From contig JABLXA010000024.1 in the NCBI GenBank assembly GCA_013178415.1, forward strand, positions 1 through 44,301: a DNA stretch of 44,301 nucleotides, written 5' to 3'. Positions 15,672-23,980 of this stretch are shown piece by piece (positions within the stretch are counted from its first letter, which is position 1; every line of letters begins with the position of its first letter). A program made the position numbers and the translations under genes. Below the pieces are notes generated by a model. That model did no database searches, was not told the origin of the DNA, and saw only the letters and a list, made by a program, of their open reading frames with translations. Source of the stretch: Bacillota bacterium (lineage in GTDB: Bacteria; Bacillota; SHA-98; Ch115).

Positions 15672-16364
15672 TTACCCTTGCAACAGGGACTTTGCCTCCA
15701 GAGCTTCTCTGGATTTCGGGGCAAGCTCCATCACCTTTTGCCAGTTCTCCCTGGCCTTGCTCTTATCACCGTCTTTAGCATAGGCCTTTCCGAGGCCAAG
15801 GTATATCTGGGCCAGGGTATTTATGTTGAATTGCTCGGGCCTGTTCTGGCTTAAGGTGAGAAGATACTCGAAGTCCTTGATAGCCACCTTCGTGCGCCCG
15901 AACATATAAGGCAGGGCCAGGCTTGTATGAGCCCTCACCAGCCTGACCATGACGGCATCGGGGGCGAGTTCAACGGCTTTATCCATCTCCTGGATTCCCT
16001 GATTCACGTAGAGAAGTTTTGCAAGCGGGAACCAATCTTCCCTGCCCTTGATGGTAAGCGTGCTGCCATACCATGCATGGGCCTCGGCGTTGTCAGGCTC
16101 TATCTTCAGCACTTCCTTGAAGACTTGCTCAGCTCGTTGAAGTGCTTGTTTGTCTCCCTCCAGCGCCTTGCTGTGATACATAGTGCCGAGATCCATCAAC
16201 AACTTTATGTCCCTGGGGTTCTCTTTCAGTTTCGCCTCCAGTTCCTGAATCCTTCCAGCATCGGCAGCCAGAGTCGCCGGCGGGAAAACCACCATCGTAG
16301 AGCACACGGCCATTATCGCCATCAATGTTAATAAAGAGACAACTCTACTCAACCTGTTATTCAT
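15672..16364 (-). CDS. Secreted TPR-repeat protein
   Basis: A 230-residue protein with a signal peptide (LLTLMAIMAVCSTMVVFPPA, cleavage near LAADA) and tetratricopeptide units such as NPRDIKLLMDLGTMYHSKAL, EPDNAEAHAWYGSTLTIKGR and LAQIYLGLGKAYAKDGDKSK. GGGAGGT precedes the ATG at six bases. TPR proteins serve as scaffolds for protein contacts; here it would sit outside the membrane between a membrane flavoprotein and an ABC exporter encoded in the same operon. It follows the desaturase gene by 34 bases. Confidence 0.8.
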   Translation of the reverse strand: MNNRLSRVVSLLTLMAIMAVCSTMVVFPPATLAADAGRIQELEAKLKENPRDIKLLMDLGTMYHSKALEGDKQALQRAEQVFKEVLKIEPDNAEAHAWYGSTLTIKGREDWFPLAKLLYVNQGIQEMDKAVELAPDAVMVRLVRAHTSLALPYMFGRTKVAIKDFEYLLTLSQNRPEQFNINTLAQIYLGLGKAYAKDGDKSKARENWQKVMELAPKSREALEAKSLLQG

Positions 16365-16398
16365 GCTAAGACCTCCCTCGTATCACATGTTGTTTCAT

Positions 16399-18546
16399 TC
16401 ATGTCGAACCTCGAATCTTCCAGTTCATTATGTCATTCGCGCAGATCCTTCCGGCGATCACCACTGCTTCAATCCCGCCACCAGGAAAGGTGGAGGCGCT
16501 GGCGAGATACAGCCCTTTGATGGGTGTCTTGAAATATGGCCTTTTCGTATCCTTTGACTGGTCGAAGGCATAGATCGCCCCTTCTGGCATGCCGGTGTAA
16601 AACTCTAGTGTCCTCGGCGTTGCCGCATCCTCTACGATGATGTGGCTTGAAAGACCGGGGATCGCCTTATCCGCCTGCTTTATCAGCGTGCGGGCGAGCT
16701 CCTCCTTCCTTTGAAGATATTCCGGGGTTCCTCTCGGGGGGAAATCGCGGTAATTCGCGCCGGCCAGTAGCGTGACGCTGGCACTACCCGGGGGCGCAAG
16801 ATCCGGATCTGCGTTCGAGCCTATGACGATCCCGTACCCCTCATCAAGATTGTGGATGAGGACCGGGTAATCTGATAGGTCCATGCCTACCCCCAGGAAT
16901 ACCATGAATACCGACGGTGACATCTTCAGGCCTTTGATATGCTGCGCAAATGCTGGCTTTAGGTGTTCTTCTCCCACGAGGTCCAGGAGAGCTGTCTTAG
17001 CATTGACGTTGGCCACCACCACGGGACTTTCATAGGTCATATCGCCCACCTGAACCCCCCTGACCTCTACCTCCCTGCCAGCCCTGGCCTCACTTCTCTC
17101 CATTAGAATCCTGTCAACCTTGTGCCTGAGCAGCACCCGACCGCCATGTTCCTCGATATACTGCTTTAGCGCGCCTGCGAATCGAAGCGCGCCTCCTTTG
17201 GGGAAATATCCCCCGTGAAGGTAATAGGATACTACGGCGGTCAGGGCGCTTGCTGCCGGGGTTTTGTCCGGCTCCGTCCCAACATAGCCTATGAGGGCGG
17301 ATAGCAGCGCCTTGAGAGTTTCACTCTTGAAATGCTCGTCCAGGACTTGCCTGTAAGTCTTATTCATCCAGCTGAAGAAATGCGAGTGTTCCCCAGGGTA
17401 ATTCAGGAGTGCCTTTGCCCCGAACACCTTGGCGATGAGTTCTGCAGGGAGCGGAGTCCCATACATTGCGGCCTCCCGGTAGACCTCTTCATAGGCCTTC
17501 CTGGCCATCCCGAAGAAGTCAACAATACCGCGAGCTTCCTCAAGGAACATTCCCTGAAGCAGGGCTATGAATCCTCCGAGATCCGGCGGGGCATCGATAT
17601 TCTGGCCTTTGAAGATGAATCTCGAGGTGTTTCTTATGAAGAAGTCCTCTTGCCTGAGCCCGAGATCATCCAGGAGGTAGCTCACAGGGCCGTTTTCCCA
17701 CAGCCCGCTTACGGCCTCCACCCCGGTATTGAAGGTAAACCCCTTCCGGCGGAACGACGAGCAGTAACCCCCCGGGAGGTAGTGTTGCTCGAAGACCGCA
17801 ACCCGGTATCCCTCGCGGGCGAGCAAAGCCCCGCAGGTCAATCCGCCAATCCCGGAGCCGACAATTATCGCGTCATATTCTTTCCCCTCGTCCTTCGCTT
17901 TTCCGGGCTCCGCTTCCCCGCGCCTTTCGCGCCCGATCTCCACCCGCCAGTCATTCTCCTTGAACTCTCTCAAGGCAAAATAGGCGGGAGCTGCCAGAGG
18001 GAAAACAATGGAGAAGAGTATTCCCAGAGCCACCAGAGCATTTGAGGCCACGACGTTGATAGGAAACCGCGAGAGAATGTATATCACTGAATTCACCAGG
18101 AATATGAATGCCCAAAGGCCAGTGATGATGTTATTGATCATGAGGAAAGTTGGGTCGCGCCAGTAAGTCTCAGGATAGTCCCTCTTTGAAACCTGCAAGG
18201 TGTACGGCTGTTTGAGTATCAAAGAGACAGTCGCCATGATGAAGAGGGCAAGATATCCGAGGAAACCGCTGTTATCAATGAACAGGCTCGATTCGAGCCC
18301 AAAGGTGACCAGAGCCGCGACACCGAAGAATGCCACTGACACCAGGTCCATGAGGTTGAAACTCCTGCTAATGGCCTCCGAAATCACAAGGAGGATGGCC
18401 GCTAAAAACCCAGCTGCAACGCCCGAGGGCTTCCCCATGCCAGCCAGGGTCCAATAGAGTATCCATGGGATGAATGAGATGAGGATATAGACCATACCGG
18501 GTATCCGGGGCTGTTTCCGGATTCCGGGCTCCTTCCCCACACTCAT
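16399..18546 (-). CDS. Fusion of a multi-span membrane domain and a phytoene-desaturase-like flavoprotein
   Basis: A 715-residue protein. Residues 1-200 hold about six membrane segments (for example MVYILISFIPWILYWTLAG, LVSVAFFGVAALVTFGL, NALVALGILFSIVFPLAAP). Residues 224-262 are an FAD-binding motif, YDAIIVGSGIGGLTCGALL then EQHYLPGGYCSSF. The C-terminus has the closing flavin motif GLYLASASTFPGGGIEAV. The enzyme half fits carotenoid desaturase/isomerase (CrtI/CrtN/CrtISO-type) proteins, usually about 500 residues, so the N-terminal extension is extra. The ATG overlaps the PadR stop by four bases. Likely a membrane-bound polyene or lipid redox enzyme; substrate unknown, and no crtB-type synthase is nearby. 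Confidence 0.75.
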   Translation of the reverse strand: MSVGKEPGIRKQPRIPGMVYILISFIPWILYWTLAGMGKPSGVAAGFLAAILLVISEAISRSFNLMDLVSVAFFGVAALVTFGLESSLFIDNSGFLGYLALFIMATVSLILKQPYTLQVSKRDYPETYWRDPTFLMINNIITGLWAFIFLVNSVIYILSRFPINVVASNALVALGILFSIVFPLAAPAYFALREFKENDWRVEIGRERRGEAEPGKAKDEGKEYDAIIVGSGIGGLTCGALLAREGYRVAVFEQHYLPGGYCSSFRRKGFTFNTGVEAVSGLWENGPVSYLLDDLGLRQEDFFIRNTSRFIFKGQNIDAPPDLGGFIALLQGMFLEEARGIVDFFGMARKAYEEVYREAAMYGTPLPAELIAKVFGAKALLNYPGEHSHFFSWMNKTYRQVLDEHFKSETLKALLSALIGYVGTEPDKTPAASALTAVVSYYLHGGYFPKGGALRFAGALKQYIEEHGGRVLLRHKVDRILMERSEARAGREVEVRGVQVGDMTYESPVVVANVNAKTALLDLVGEEHLKPAFAQHIKGLKMSPSVFMVFLGVGMDLSDYPVLIHNLDEGYGIVIGSNADPDLAPPGSASVTLLAGANYRDFPPRGTPEYLQRKEELARTLIKQADKAIPGLSSHIIVEDAATPRTLEFYTGMPEGAIYAFDQSKDTKRPYFKTPIKGLYLASASTFPGGGIEAVVIAGRICANDIMNWKIRGST

Positions 18547-19091
18547 AAGGTATCCTCCTTTCTCACCCCGGGGTCGCCCGAGTTACCGTTTTTGAGTTCG
18601 TCCAGGAACCTTTCAAACCAGCTCTGGAGGAACGCGAAGAAGTCCCTGCCGAATCGAAGGGTGTACATCTGATATATATCTCCCTTGCCCCTTACCGCGA
18701 ACTCAATCATCTCAAGCTTCCTCGAAACCGCCCTTATCTCCGAGAGATGCTGGGTTACTGCCGCCTCAATCTTCTCTTTGGGAAGGTGCGCGAAGAAGAA
18801 CATCCTCATCAAGAAGTCGTATTTGAACTTGCTCTCGCCGGGTGGCCCTCCGAGCCACCGGAGAAACTCCTCGCGCCCTTCATCAGTGATAGAATAGACC
18901 TTCCTGAGGCGCCCGCTTTCTATTGCCTCGCTCGACTTCACGAGCCCTCTTTCTTCTAGCTTCTTGAGGGTAGGATAGATGCTCCCGTAGCTTGCATCAT
19001 AGAAAAAGGACGTGCTGATGCTCATAAGCCGCTTGATATCATACCCTGTCATGTCTCCAATGGTCAGAAAACCAAGGATGACGTGCTCCAT
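18543..19091 (-). CDS. PadR-family transcriptional regulator, first gene of the operon
   Basis: Starting at ATG 19091, the product MEHVILGFLTIGDMTGYDIK, RLMSISTSFFYDASYGSIYP, TLKKLEERGLVKSS has the PadR winged helix with the GYDI and YxxLxxLE landmarks. A C-terminal Vir-type dimer helix region follows (residues 95-180). A TTG at 19118 would add nine residues. Stop and next start overlap. The promoter 40-75 bases upstream contains inverted CGATAT repeats over the -10, so PadR probably represses its own operon and is released by a small molecule, as known for this family; the ligand is unknown. Confidence 0.88.
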   Translation of the reverse strand: MEHVILGFLTIGDMTGYDIKRLMSISTSFFYDASYGSIYPTLKKLEERGLVKSSEAIESGRLRKVYSITDEGREEFLRWLGGPPGESKFKYDFLMRMFFFAHLPKEKIEAAVTQHLSEIRAVSRKLEMIEFAVRGKGDIYQMYTLRFGRDFFAFLQSWFERFLDELKNGNSGDPGVRKEDTL

Positions 19092-19128
19092 GGCTTTGCA
19101 CTTCCCCACTACCCGCAATACATCGTTC

Positions 19129-19165
19129 CGATATATATCATATCGATATTGGGCGGTGGTGTCAA
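19129..19165 (-). promoter_or_regulatory. Promoter of the seven-gene operon with operator-like CGATAT repeats
   Basis: Minus-strand TTGACA (19160-19165), 17-base spacer, TATGAT (19137-19142): a near-consensus sigma-A promoter. CGATAT (19129-19134) and ATATCG (19140-19145) form an inverted repeat with a five-base gap covering the -10, and ATATCGATAT (19140-19149) adds a second palindrome. Transcription would begin near 19130. A PadR dimer bound here would block RNA polymerase; binding is inferred. Confidence 0.7.
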
Positions 19166-19376
19166 GGGGACCCTAGCAGGGCGCAACACTGTGAAGGACT
19201 CCCGCGGACGCGCAGAGAAATCAGGTGCTGACCGACTACCGGTGGAAAGATAAGAGAAAGGCAACCCACCTTCGGCCGGCACCACCGGGACATGGGAACG
19301 GAGTCGAGCACGGCCGCTGGCGATGGGCTACATGTGGACGCCTGCGCTCGCCCACATCCTGACGCGCGCCGCCATG

Positions 19377-19555
19377 ATTGAGATCCGGGCATGGCAGATT
19401 GGCTCGGCCCCAGGATACCATCCCACCGGGGCCTTGCTCGGCGACCCCGCCTTCCACGGGTACCGGGCGGGGCAGTCGCGCACGGGCATCCGCTGGGGTG
19501 CCGAAGAACTTATCGATGAGGTCGGCCAGGGGTCCGTGGGGAGCGAAGCATGGTA
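19377..19555 (+). repeat. 179-bp inverted copy of part of the HExxH gene
   Basis: Plus-strand 19377-19555 matches the minus strand of 12686-12508 over 179 bases without gaps. By eye there are about four mismatches (two at CTTGCT-TA/CG-GCG, one at CAGTC-A/G-CGC, one at GGTCCG-C/T-GGG). In the complete gene this encodes IEIRAWQIGSAPGYHPTGAL onward. Here it is cut on both sides: 19325-19376 gives MWTPALAHILTRAA, reminiscent of CPBP-type membrane proteins, and 19556 onward is a hydrolase fragment. Confidence 0.85.
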
Positions 19556-19872
19556 ATCTGCACGGTGGCGCCTGGTATCTCCTCGACAAGGATGTCCTGA
19601 CGCGCTCCTTTTTCCGCCAGCTCGCCGCCCAGGGACACGTCGTCATGGACGTGGCCTACCGGCCATGCCCCGAGGTCGACGTGCGCGGCATGGTGGCCGA
19701 CGCCAGGCGGGCGGTCGCCTGGATGAAGAGCAACGCGGCGAGCCACGGGGTCGACCCCGAGAAGGTGGTCCTGATGGGAGCATCCAGCGGTGGGCACGTC
19801 GCACTCCTGGCGGCTTATGCGCCCGACCACCCCCAGTTCACGCCGGAGGAGCTGTGCGGCGTGGACACGGTA
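19556..19872 (+). pseudogene. Alpha/beta hydrolase (HSL-like esterase) fragment
   Basis: The frame gives LHGGAWYLLDKDVLTRSFFR, QLAAQGHVVMDVAYRPCPEV, GMVADARRAVAWMKSNAASH and VVLMGASSGGHVALLAAYAP. HGG is the oxyanion hole and GASSGG carries the nucleophile serine, as in hormone-sensitive-lipase-type esterases. The fragment starts inside the protein, directly after the 179-bp repeat, and fades after EELCGVDTVV. The catalytic Asp and His are missing. It cannot be active. Confidence 0.65.
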
Positions 19873-19988
19873 GTAGGAATACGGGAGGCAGCTCGGGGGC
19901 ACCTCCCGGATTCTGGATAGGAGGATGAGGAGGATTCACATTCGTTCGCGCCACTAACGGCGCGGGGTGTCATTGGCAGCCCGGGGCG

Positions 19989-20093
19989 TTACTTGCGGTG
20001 CTTGGCATCACTGACGGTGCCCGGCATCTCCCGGGTATACGCCTTGTAGCCGACTCCTCGTACCGTGATAAGGTTACGGGAGATTTTCAGAAA
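19989..20093 (-). pseudogene. OmpR-type response regulator, C-terminal scrap
   Basis: The minus frame ending in TAA (19989-19991) reads LKISRNLITVRGVGYKAYTR then EMPGTVSDAKHRK. LITVRGVGYK is the final hairpin of the OmpR/PhoB winged helix. Nothing of the rest of the protein precedes it; the frame is interrupted near 20095. Confidence 0.55.
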
Positions 20094-20246
20094 GGTTAAC
20101 AATAGTTGACGGGAGGAGCCGGGGGTATATAGCTGCGGGGTGGACGGCTAAACGGCAAGAATCTAGAATATTTGCCGTCTCAGTGTGCGGAGTGATAACC
20201 ACGTGACCACCCCGGCAAGTGGAATGAAGGGTCGGACTCGCAGTAT

Positions 20247-20400
20247 GCAGTATAGAGGTATGACATTGCAGCCCAGGCCCTCGATGATCTCGGGAGCAAA
20301 GAACGATGACGTGCCGTTGCCGCAGTTTGCCACCACGCGGAGCTTGTGCTGGCCCGACCTCACCTTGTCGAGCATCATGTTGATCTTATGTTGAGACTCA
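20247..20400 (-). pseudogene. Phosphohexomutase (PGM/PMM) fragment
   Basis: The minus frame holds INMMLDKVRSGQHKLRVVAN and CGNGTSSFFAPEIIEGLGCN followed by VIPLYC. VVxxCGNGTxxxxAPxIxExLGCxVIPLY is the start of domain 2 in alpha-D-phosphohexomutases. Neither the phosphoserine loop nor the later domains are present. A further open stretch to the right (20401-20540, another frame, with EWLAVSKIADILDTDLVLVE) also looks protein-like but is unidentified. Confidence 0.5.
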
Positions 20401-20802
20401 CAAATATCACCCAGGCATATTGAATAGGCTGTTCCTCCACCAGGACCAGATCCGTATCCAGGATGTCAGCAATCTTGCTAACCGCCAGCCATTCCTGATT
20501 GATACTGTTGCTTGAGTGGATAGCCGGAACAATAATGTGATTGAGGCAGAAACTGATATCCTGTTATTCTGTTCGGCGTTTTTAGAGGTTTACCGGATTA
20601 GCCGGATGTCATGATCGGCATATGGTGGACAAGATTTGATGCAACTTTAACGGTGCCTTTACCGTCCAGTAACTCTTTTGCGTTATCTTGCCCCCATGGA
20701 ACTCTCCTGCATCCCGCGCCGGGTTGGCGCACCCGACCTCTTGTCACCGGTATGGTGGGTTTGCAGAGAAATCCCTAAATCTGGGCAAGGAGGAGACAGA
20801 CA
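20401..20802. other. Gap with unidentified remnants
   Basis: Apart from a protein-like minus-strand stretch near 20420-20540 and the AGGAGG ribosome site of the next gene at about 20788-20794, I see no supported gene or clear repeat here. Confidence 0.35.
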
Positions 20803-22248
20803 ATGAAAGCTGGGAAAGCACCCCATGGTTTCTCTCTTATAGGTCTAGTTGCCCTGGCAGTCATCCTGTGTTCCTGTGGCGCCTGGGCAAAGGAGGCCCC
20901 TCTGATGTACACGGAACCTTATTTGCTGGCTCCAACCACCAATTCAATTTATGTCTGCTGGATTACGTCGGAGGAGACAACCCGTTCCTATGTTGAATAC
21001 GGCCCAACCGGCTCTTATGGGTATACCAGAAGCGCAAAGACCTACGAATTGGAAGGATTAAAGACTGTAGACGAGAATGGGAAATATACCGTCCCGCTCA
21101 AGGCATACCAGCAAATTGTCCACATTACGAATTTGGAGCCTGGGACCCGCTATTACTACAGGATAGTGAGCGAGACGGGATCCCGCCGCAAGGTGAGCCG
21201 AGGATACTATTTCAAGACGGCTCCAAGGCCCGGGACACCTGTGAAATTCATCCTCCTCTCCGACCTGCAGCTCAAGGCCCAGGCGCCAGCCACGGTAAAG
21301 CTCGCAGGGCAACAGGAAGCTGATTTCATTATCTATAATGGCGACCTCGTGAATACGCCATATAAAGCCGGGGAATGGTTTTCGGTCCCCGAGACCCCTG
21401 AGGAAGACGGGCTGCGGTGGTTCAATATGATGCAGCAGACAGGCGATGGTTGTAAGTTGCTACAGTATATTCCCATTTATCCTTCTCCCGGAAACCATGA
21501 AATCGATGCACAGGAGCAGCTCATGGATAAGAGACTGGCAGATAGAGATCGAATGAGCATGAGTATCTACATGCAGCTCTTCCGGCCTCTTTACCCGGAG
21601 CAGGAATACCGGGCGAACGGGAAGCACTGGTATTCCATGGATTATGGTGACCTGCACATTGTCTCACTCTCTGTTTTCCGCTGGTTTGCGTGGAAACCGG
21701 AAGAAGCGCCGGGCTGGTTTCTCTTTGACGATATAAAGGCAGGGAGCCCACAATACAACTGGCTCAGGGCTGATTTGGAATCAAAGAAGGCCAAATATAC
21801 ATGGGTGACGATGCACTGGCATATGTTCAACCGCGGGACCGACGTGCAGGTGCCTTTTACTGACCCAACTCCCTCCGTAAACGAGCCCGGCCGCATGGAG
21901 TATCCCGGAGAAAAGGATTGCCTCCAGCGGGACATCAAGCCCCTCTTTGAGAGCTATGGGGTAAATGCGGTGAGCTACGGGCATTCCCATGTATATGAGC
22001 GCTATATCATAAATGGGGTACACTACATAGAGGCTGCCACGATCGGGAACAATTACCGGAGCCCCGATGATCCGTACGAGCCTCATGGTAATCACCCTGT
22101 GGTAGAGGAAAACCGCTTCCGCTCCTTTATGCTGGCGTCCATAGACCCGGCTACTGGAATGACGGCTCAGGGGATCCAGGCGAGCGTTGAAAAGGACGGG
22201 TTCGGGACCGTTGGGCGCGTTTTTGATGGTTTCACAATAGCCCAGTAG
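20803..22248 (+). CDS. Secreted metallophosphoesterase with purple-acid-phosphatase-type N-terminal domain
   Basis: A 481-residue protein. The signal segment FSLIGLVALAVILCSC has a possible lipobox (Cys25). Residues 35-140 form a fibronectin-like beta domain as in purple acid phosphatases (TTNSIYVCWITSEETTRSYV; LEPGTRYYYRI). The calcineurin-like domain shows metal ligands D154 (LLSDLQ), D181 (YNGDLV), N231-H232 (SPGNHEID), H in TMHWH and GHSHVYERY. GGAGG lies ten bases before the ATG. Substrate unknown; it probably hydrolyses phosphomonoesters or diesters outside the cell. It stands alone, followed by an inverted repeat. Confidence 0.9.
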   Translation: MKAGKAPHGFSLIGLVALAVILCSCGAWAKEAPLMYTEPYLLAPTTNSIYVCWITSEETTRSYVEYGPTGSYGYTRSAKTYELEGLKTVDENGKYTVPLKAYQQIVHITNLEPGTRYYYRIVSETGSRRKVSRGYYFKTAPRPGTPVKFILLSDLQLKAQAPATVKLAGQQEADFIIYNGDLVNTPYKAGEWFSVPETPEEDGLRWFNMMQQTGDGCKLLQYIPIYPSPGNHEIDAQEQLMDKRLADRDRMSMSIYMQLFRPLYPEQEYRANGKHWYSMDYGDLHIVSLSVFRWFAWKPEEAPGWFLFDDIKAGSPQYNWLRADLESKKAKYTWVTMHWHMFNRGTDVQVPFTDPTPSVNEPGRMEYPGEKDCLQRDIKPLFESYGVNAVSYGHSHVYERYIINGVHYIEAATIGNNYRSPDDPYEPHGNHPVVEENRFRSFMLASIDPATGMTAQGIQASVEKDGFGTVGRVFDGFTIAQ

Positions 22249-22253
22249 AAGTC

Positions 22254-22298
22254 CATGCCGCCTGTGCAGCACTATCAGTATGGGACCCCGGCGGCATG
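22254..22298 (+). terminator. Possible terminator after the phosphoesterase
   Basis: CATGCCGCC (22254-22262) and GGCGGCATG (22290-22298) form a nine-pair stem with a 27-base loop, six bases after the stop codon. No T run follows, so it is a weak or factor-assisted terminator at best. Confidence 0.35.
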
Positions 22299-22468
22299 AA
22301 GGGCAAAAAGGGGCACATGGGCATATTGACGGGGAAGATAAGACAAGCCATACCCTCATAAGAGGGTGTCACCCACCTAAGGGCGAGTCGGGTGGCATCA
22401 AGTTACTGCCAGATTCAAGAAAGAGGTGATATAATATAAGAGGCGATGGCCATGAGTATTTTTTAGAT

Positions 22469-22993
22469 TTAGCCCGGCAAGGCAGCGTTGTAAGCGCTCA
22501 GAAACAAAACAATAACCCCCAGTAAGATATTCCCATACAAGAGGATCATCTTGAGTTTTTCTTGACCGAATTCAGCTTGAGGTTTTTTCTGGGTCTGTTC
22601 GGGAAGCGGCTTTGTCTGCGTCCGATCCGGTTGTTGGCCTTTGCTTCCCATCACAAGACTCCTGACCAGCCCTATTGCTATCATTATTATCACCAGGATA
22701 TGTTTGACGGTCAGGATCTTAGAGTAGGTATTGCCCATACGAAAGAGGCCCTCAAAAGTCGGGTTATGCCTGGCCAGGAACACTCCACTGAATATGAGCA
22801 CCACTATGCTCACGTACACAAATTTGGCCAGCCGCCGCTGAAAAATGTCCATGAACTTCTTCATCTCGGCGCCTGGCCCCAGTAGTGTCCTGCCTACAGG
22901 CACTAGTATAATGCCGGTCGTAAACAAGCCTCCGAACCAGATGACTGTAGCCAGGTCGTGCAGGAATTTCATTAGCCCATATACCGGTATCAC
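22469..22993 (-). CDS. CopD-like four-span membrane protein
   Basis: GTG at 22993 with AAAGGAGG seven bases upstream decides the start. The 174-residue product has four hydrophobic segments: LHDLATVIWFGGLFTTGIIL, FVYVSIVVLIFSGVFLARHN, ILTVKHILVIIMIAIGLVRS and ILLYGNILLGVIVLFLSAYN. A Gln/Lys-rich cytoplasmic loop (PLPEQTQKKPQAEF) separates the last two. The paired His residues in helices 1 and 3 resemble CopD/DUF4149-type proteins linked to copper or haem. It lies 138 bases downstream of the second PadR gene on the same strand, possibly its target. It is also near a multicopper oxidase remnant. Confidence 0.65.
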   Translation of the reverse strand: MIPVYGLMKFLHDLATVIWFGGLFTTGIILVPVGRTLLGPGAEMKKFMDIFQRRLAKFVYVSIVVLIFSGVFLARHNPTFEGLFRMGNTYSKILTVKHILVIIMIAIGLVRSLVMGSKGQQPDRTQTKPLPEQTQKKPQAEFGQEKLKMILLYGNILLGVIVLFLSAYNAALPG

Positions 22994-23131
22994 ACCTCTT
23001 CCTCCTTTATTGCCATCCTGTCTGAATGAGACTTCATTGATCACCAAACTGGAACCAGCCTGGACAGCGCAGAGCTCAACCCTGCTTCAGCTGTAGGGCA
23101 AGCGCCCGCAAGAGCGGCCTGAGCAGCTGAG

Positions 23132-23515
23132 TTAATCAGAACTATCCTGGCAACGCCCTTCATACGCAGCCAGGAATTTGTCCAGCCGGGAACGGTTGGC
23201 CTTAATAGTACGAACCCAATCCTCTAAGAGGGCTTGGCCTGCTTGCGTCAGTTCGTACACCCGCTTCGGGGGACCTTGGGAACCCTCTTCCCATGCCGAT
23301 ACAACCATCCCCTGCTCCTCCAAATGGCGAAGGGTCCGGTAAAGAGTCGCTATATCCGCTGAAATACCTTCAAACCCGAAAGCCTTGAGCTTTTCCATTA
23401 GTTCATACCCGTGAGCCCTTTCCTCCCTCAAAAAGAGAAGCAGGCAGGGTTCCATAAACCTCTCCATCCGCCCTACTGCACCTGGCCCGTACCGCCGACC
23501 GTCCCTATCTCGCAA
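23132..23515 (-). CDS. Second PadR-family transcriptional regulator
   Basis: A TTG at 23515 has a perfect AAGGAGG eight bases upstream, so I take it as the start; an ATG at 23467 is also in frame. The product carries EPCLLLFLREERAHGYELME, KLKAFGFEGISADIATLYRT and LRHLEEQGMVVSAWEEG, the PadR winged helix with GYELM and YRTLxxLE. A short C-terminal helix ends at EGRCQDSSD. A long inverted repeat at 23565-23604 lies upstream. Its likely targets are itself and the CopD-like gene downstream. Confidence 0.85.
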   Translation of the reverse strand: MRDRDGRRYGPGAVGRMERFMEPCLLLFLREERAHGYELMEKLKAFGFEGISADIATLYRTLRHLEEQGMVVSAWEEGSQGPPKRVYELTQAGQALLEDWVRTIKANRSRLDKFLAAYEGRCQDSSD

Positions 23516-23564
23516 GTAAACAGCCTCCTTCCCGCCTATACTTCATATTGTGAGCCATGCTATC

Positions 23565-23604
23565 AACTATATGTATTGTAGCTATAGATTTTGTGTATAT
23601 AGTT
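23565..23604 (-). promoter_or_regulatory. Inverted repeat upstream of padR2
   Basis: AACTATAT (23565-23572) and ATATAGTT (23597-23604) are exact inverted copies 24 bases apart in an AT-rich stretch that also contains CTATAG. It lies 50-90 bases before the TTG start, and TTGATA (minus strand) overlaps it as a possible -35. Operator function is inferred from position. Confidence 0.45.
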
Positions 23605-23980
23605 TTTAAGATTATAGTAAGGCTTTGTGTAGAAATTGTCAACGGTATGGCTGTTGTGGTGTACCTGATAAAGAATTGCCCAACCTGGTGACTGCCTTTC
23701 GTTGTTCAGGGAAGGAAAGATGGTTACTACAGCCTACAATAAATGCATCCCTATGCCCCGTATTCCTTGACCTTCCATCGAAAACCCGACCGCTTGGCCC
23801 GCGTATTTCTCGTCTGGGCCAGGGCCTGTTCCATGTCAAGCGGCTTGGCGCCAGGGCGGTGCAGCCTCCCAGACACCTGTCTTGAAGAGACTTTCCCAGG
23901 AAGGCGCCTCATGACGACTCGCTTGCCATATCGAGAAAGGGGATAAACGCGACGCTGCGGCCCCAACGGAAAGGCCGCTA

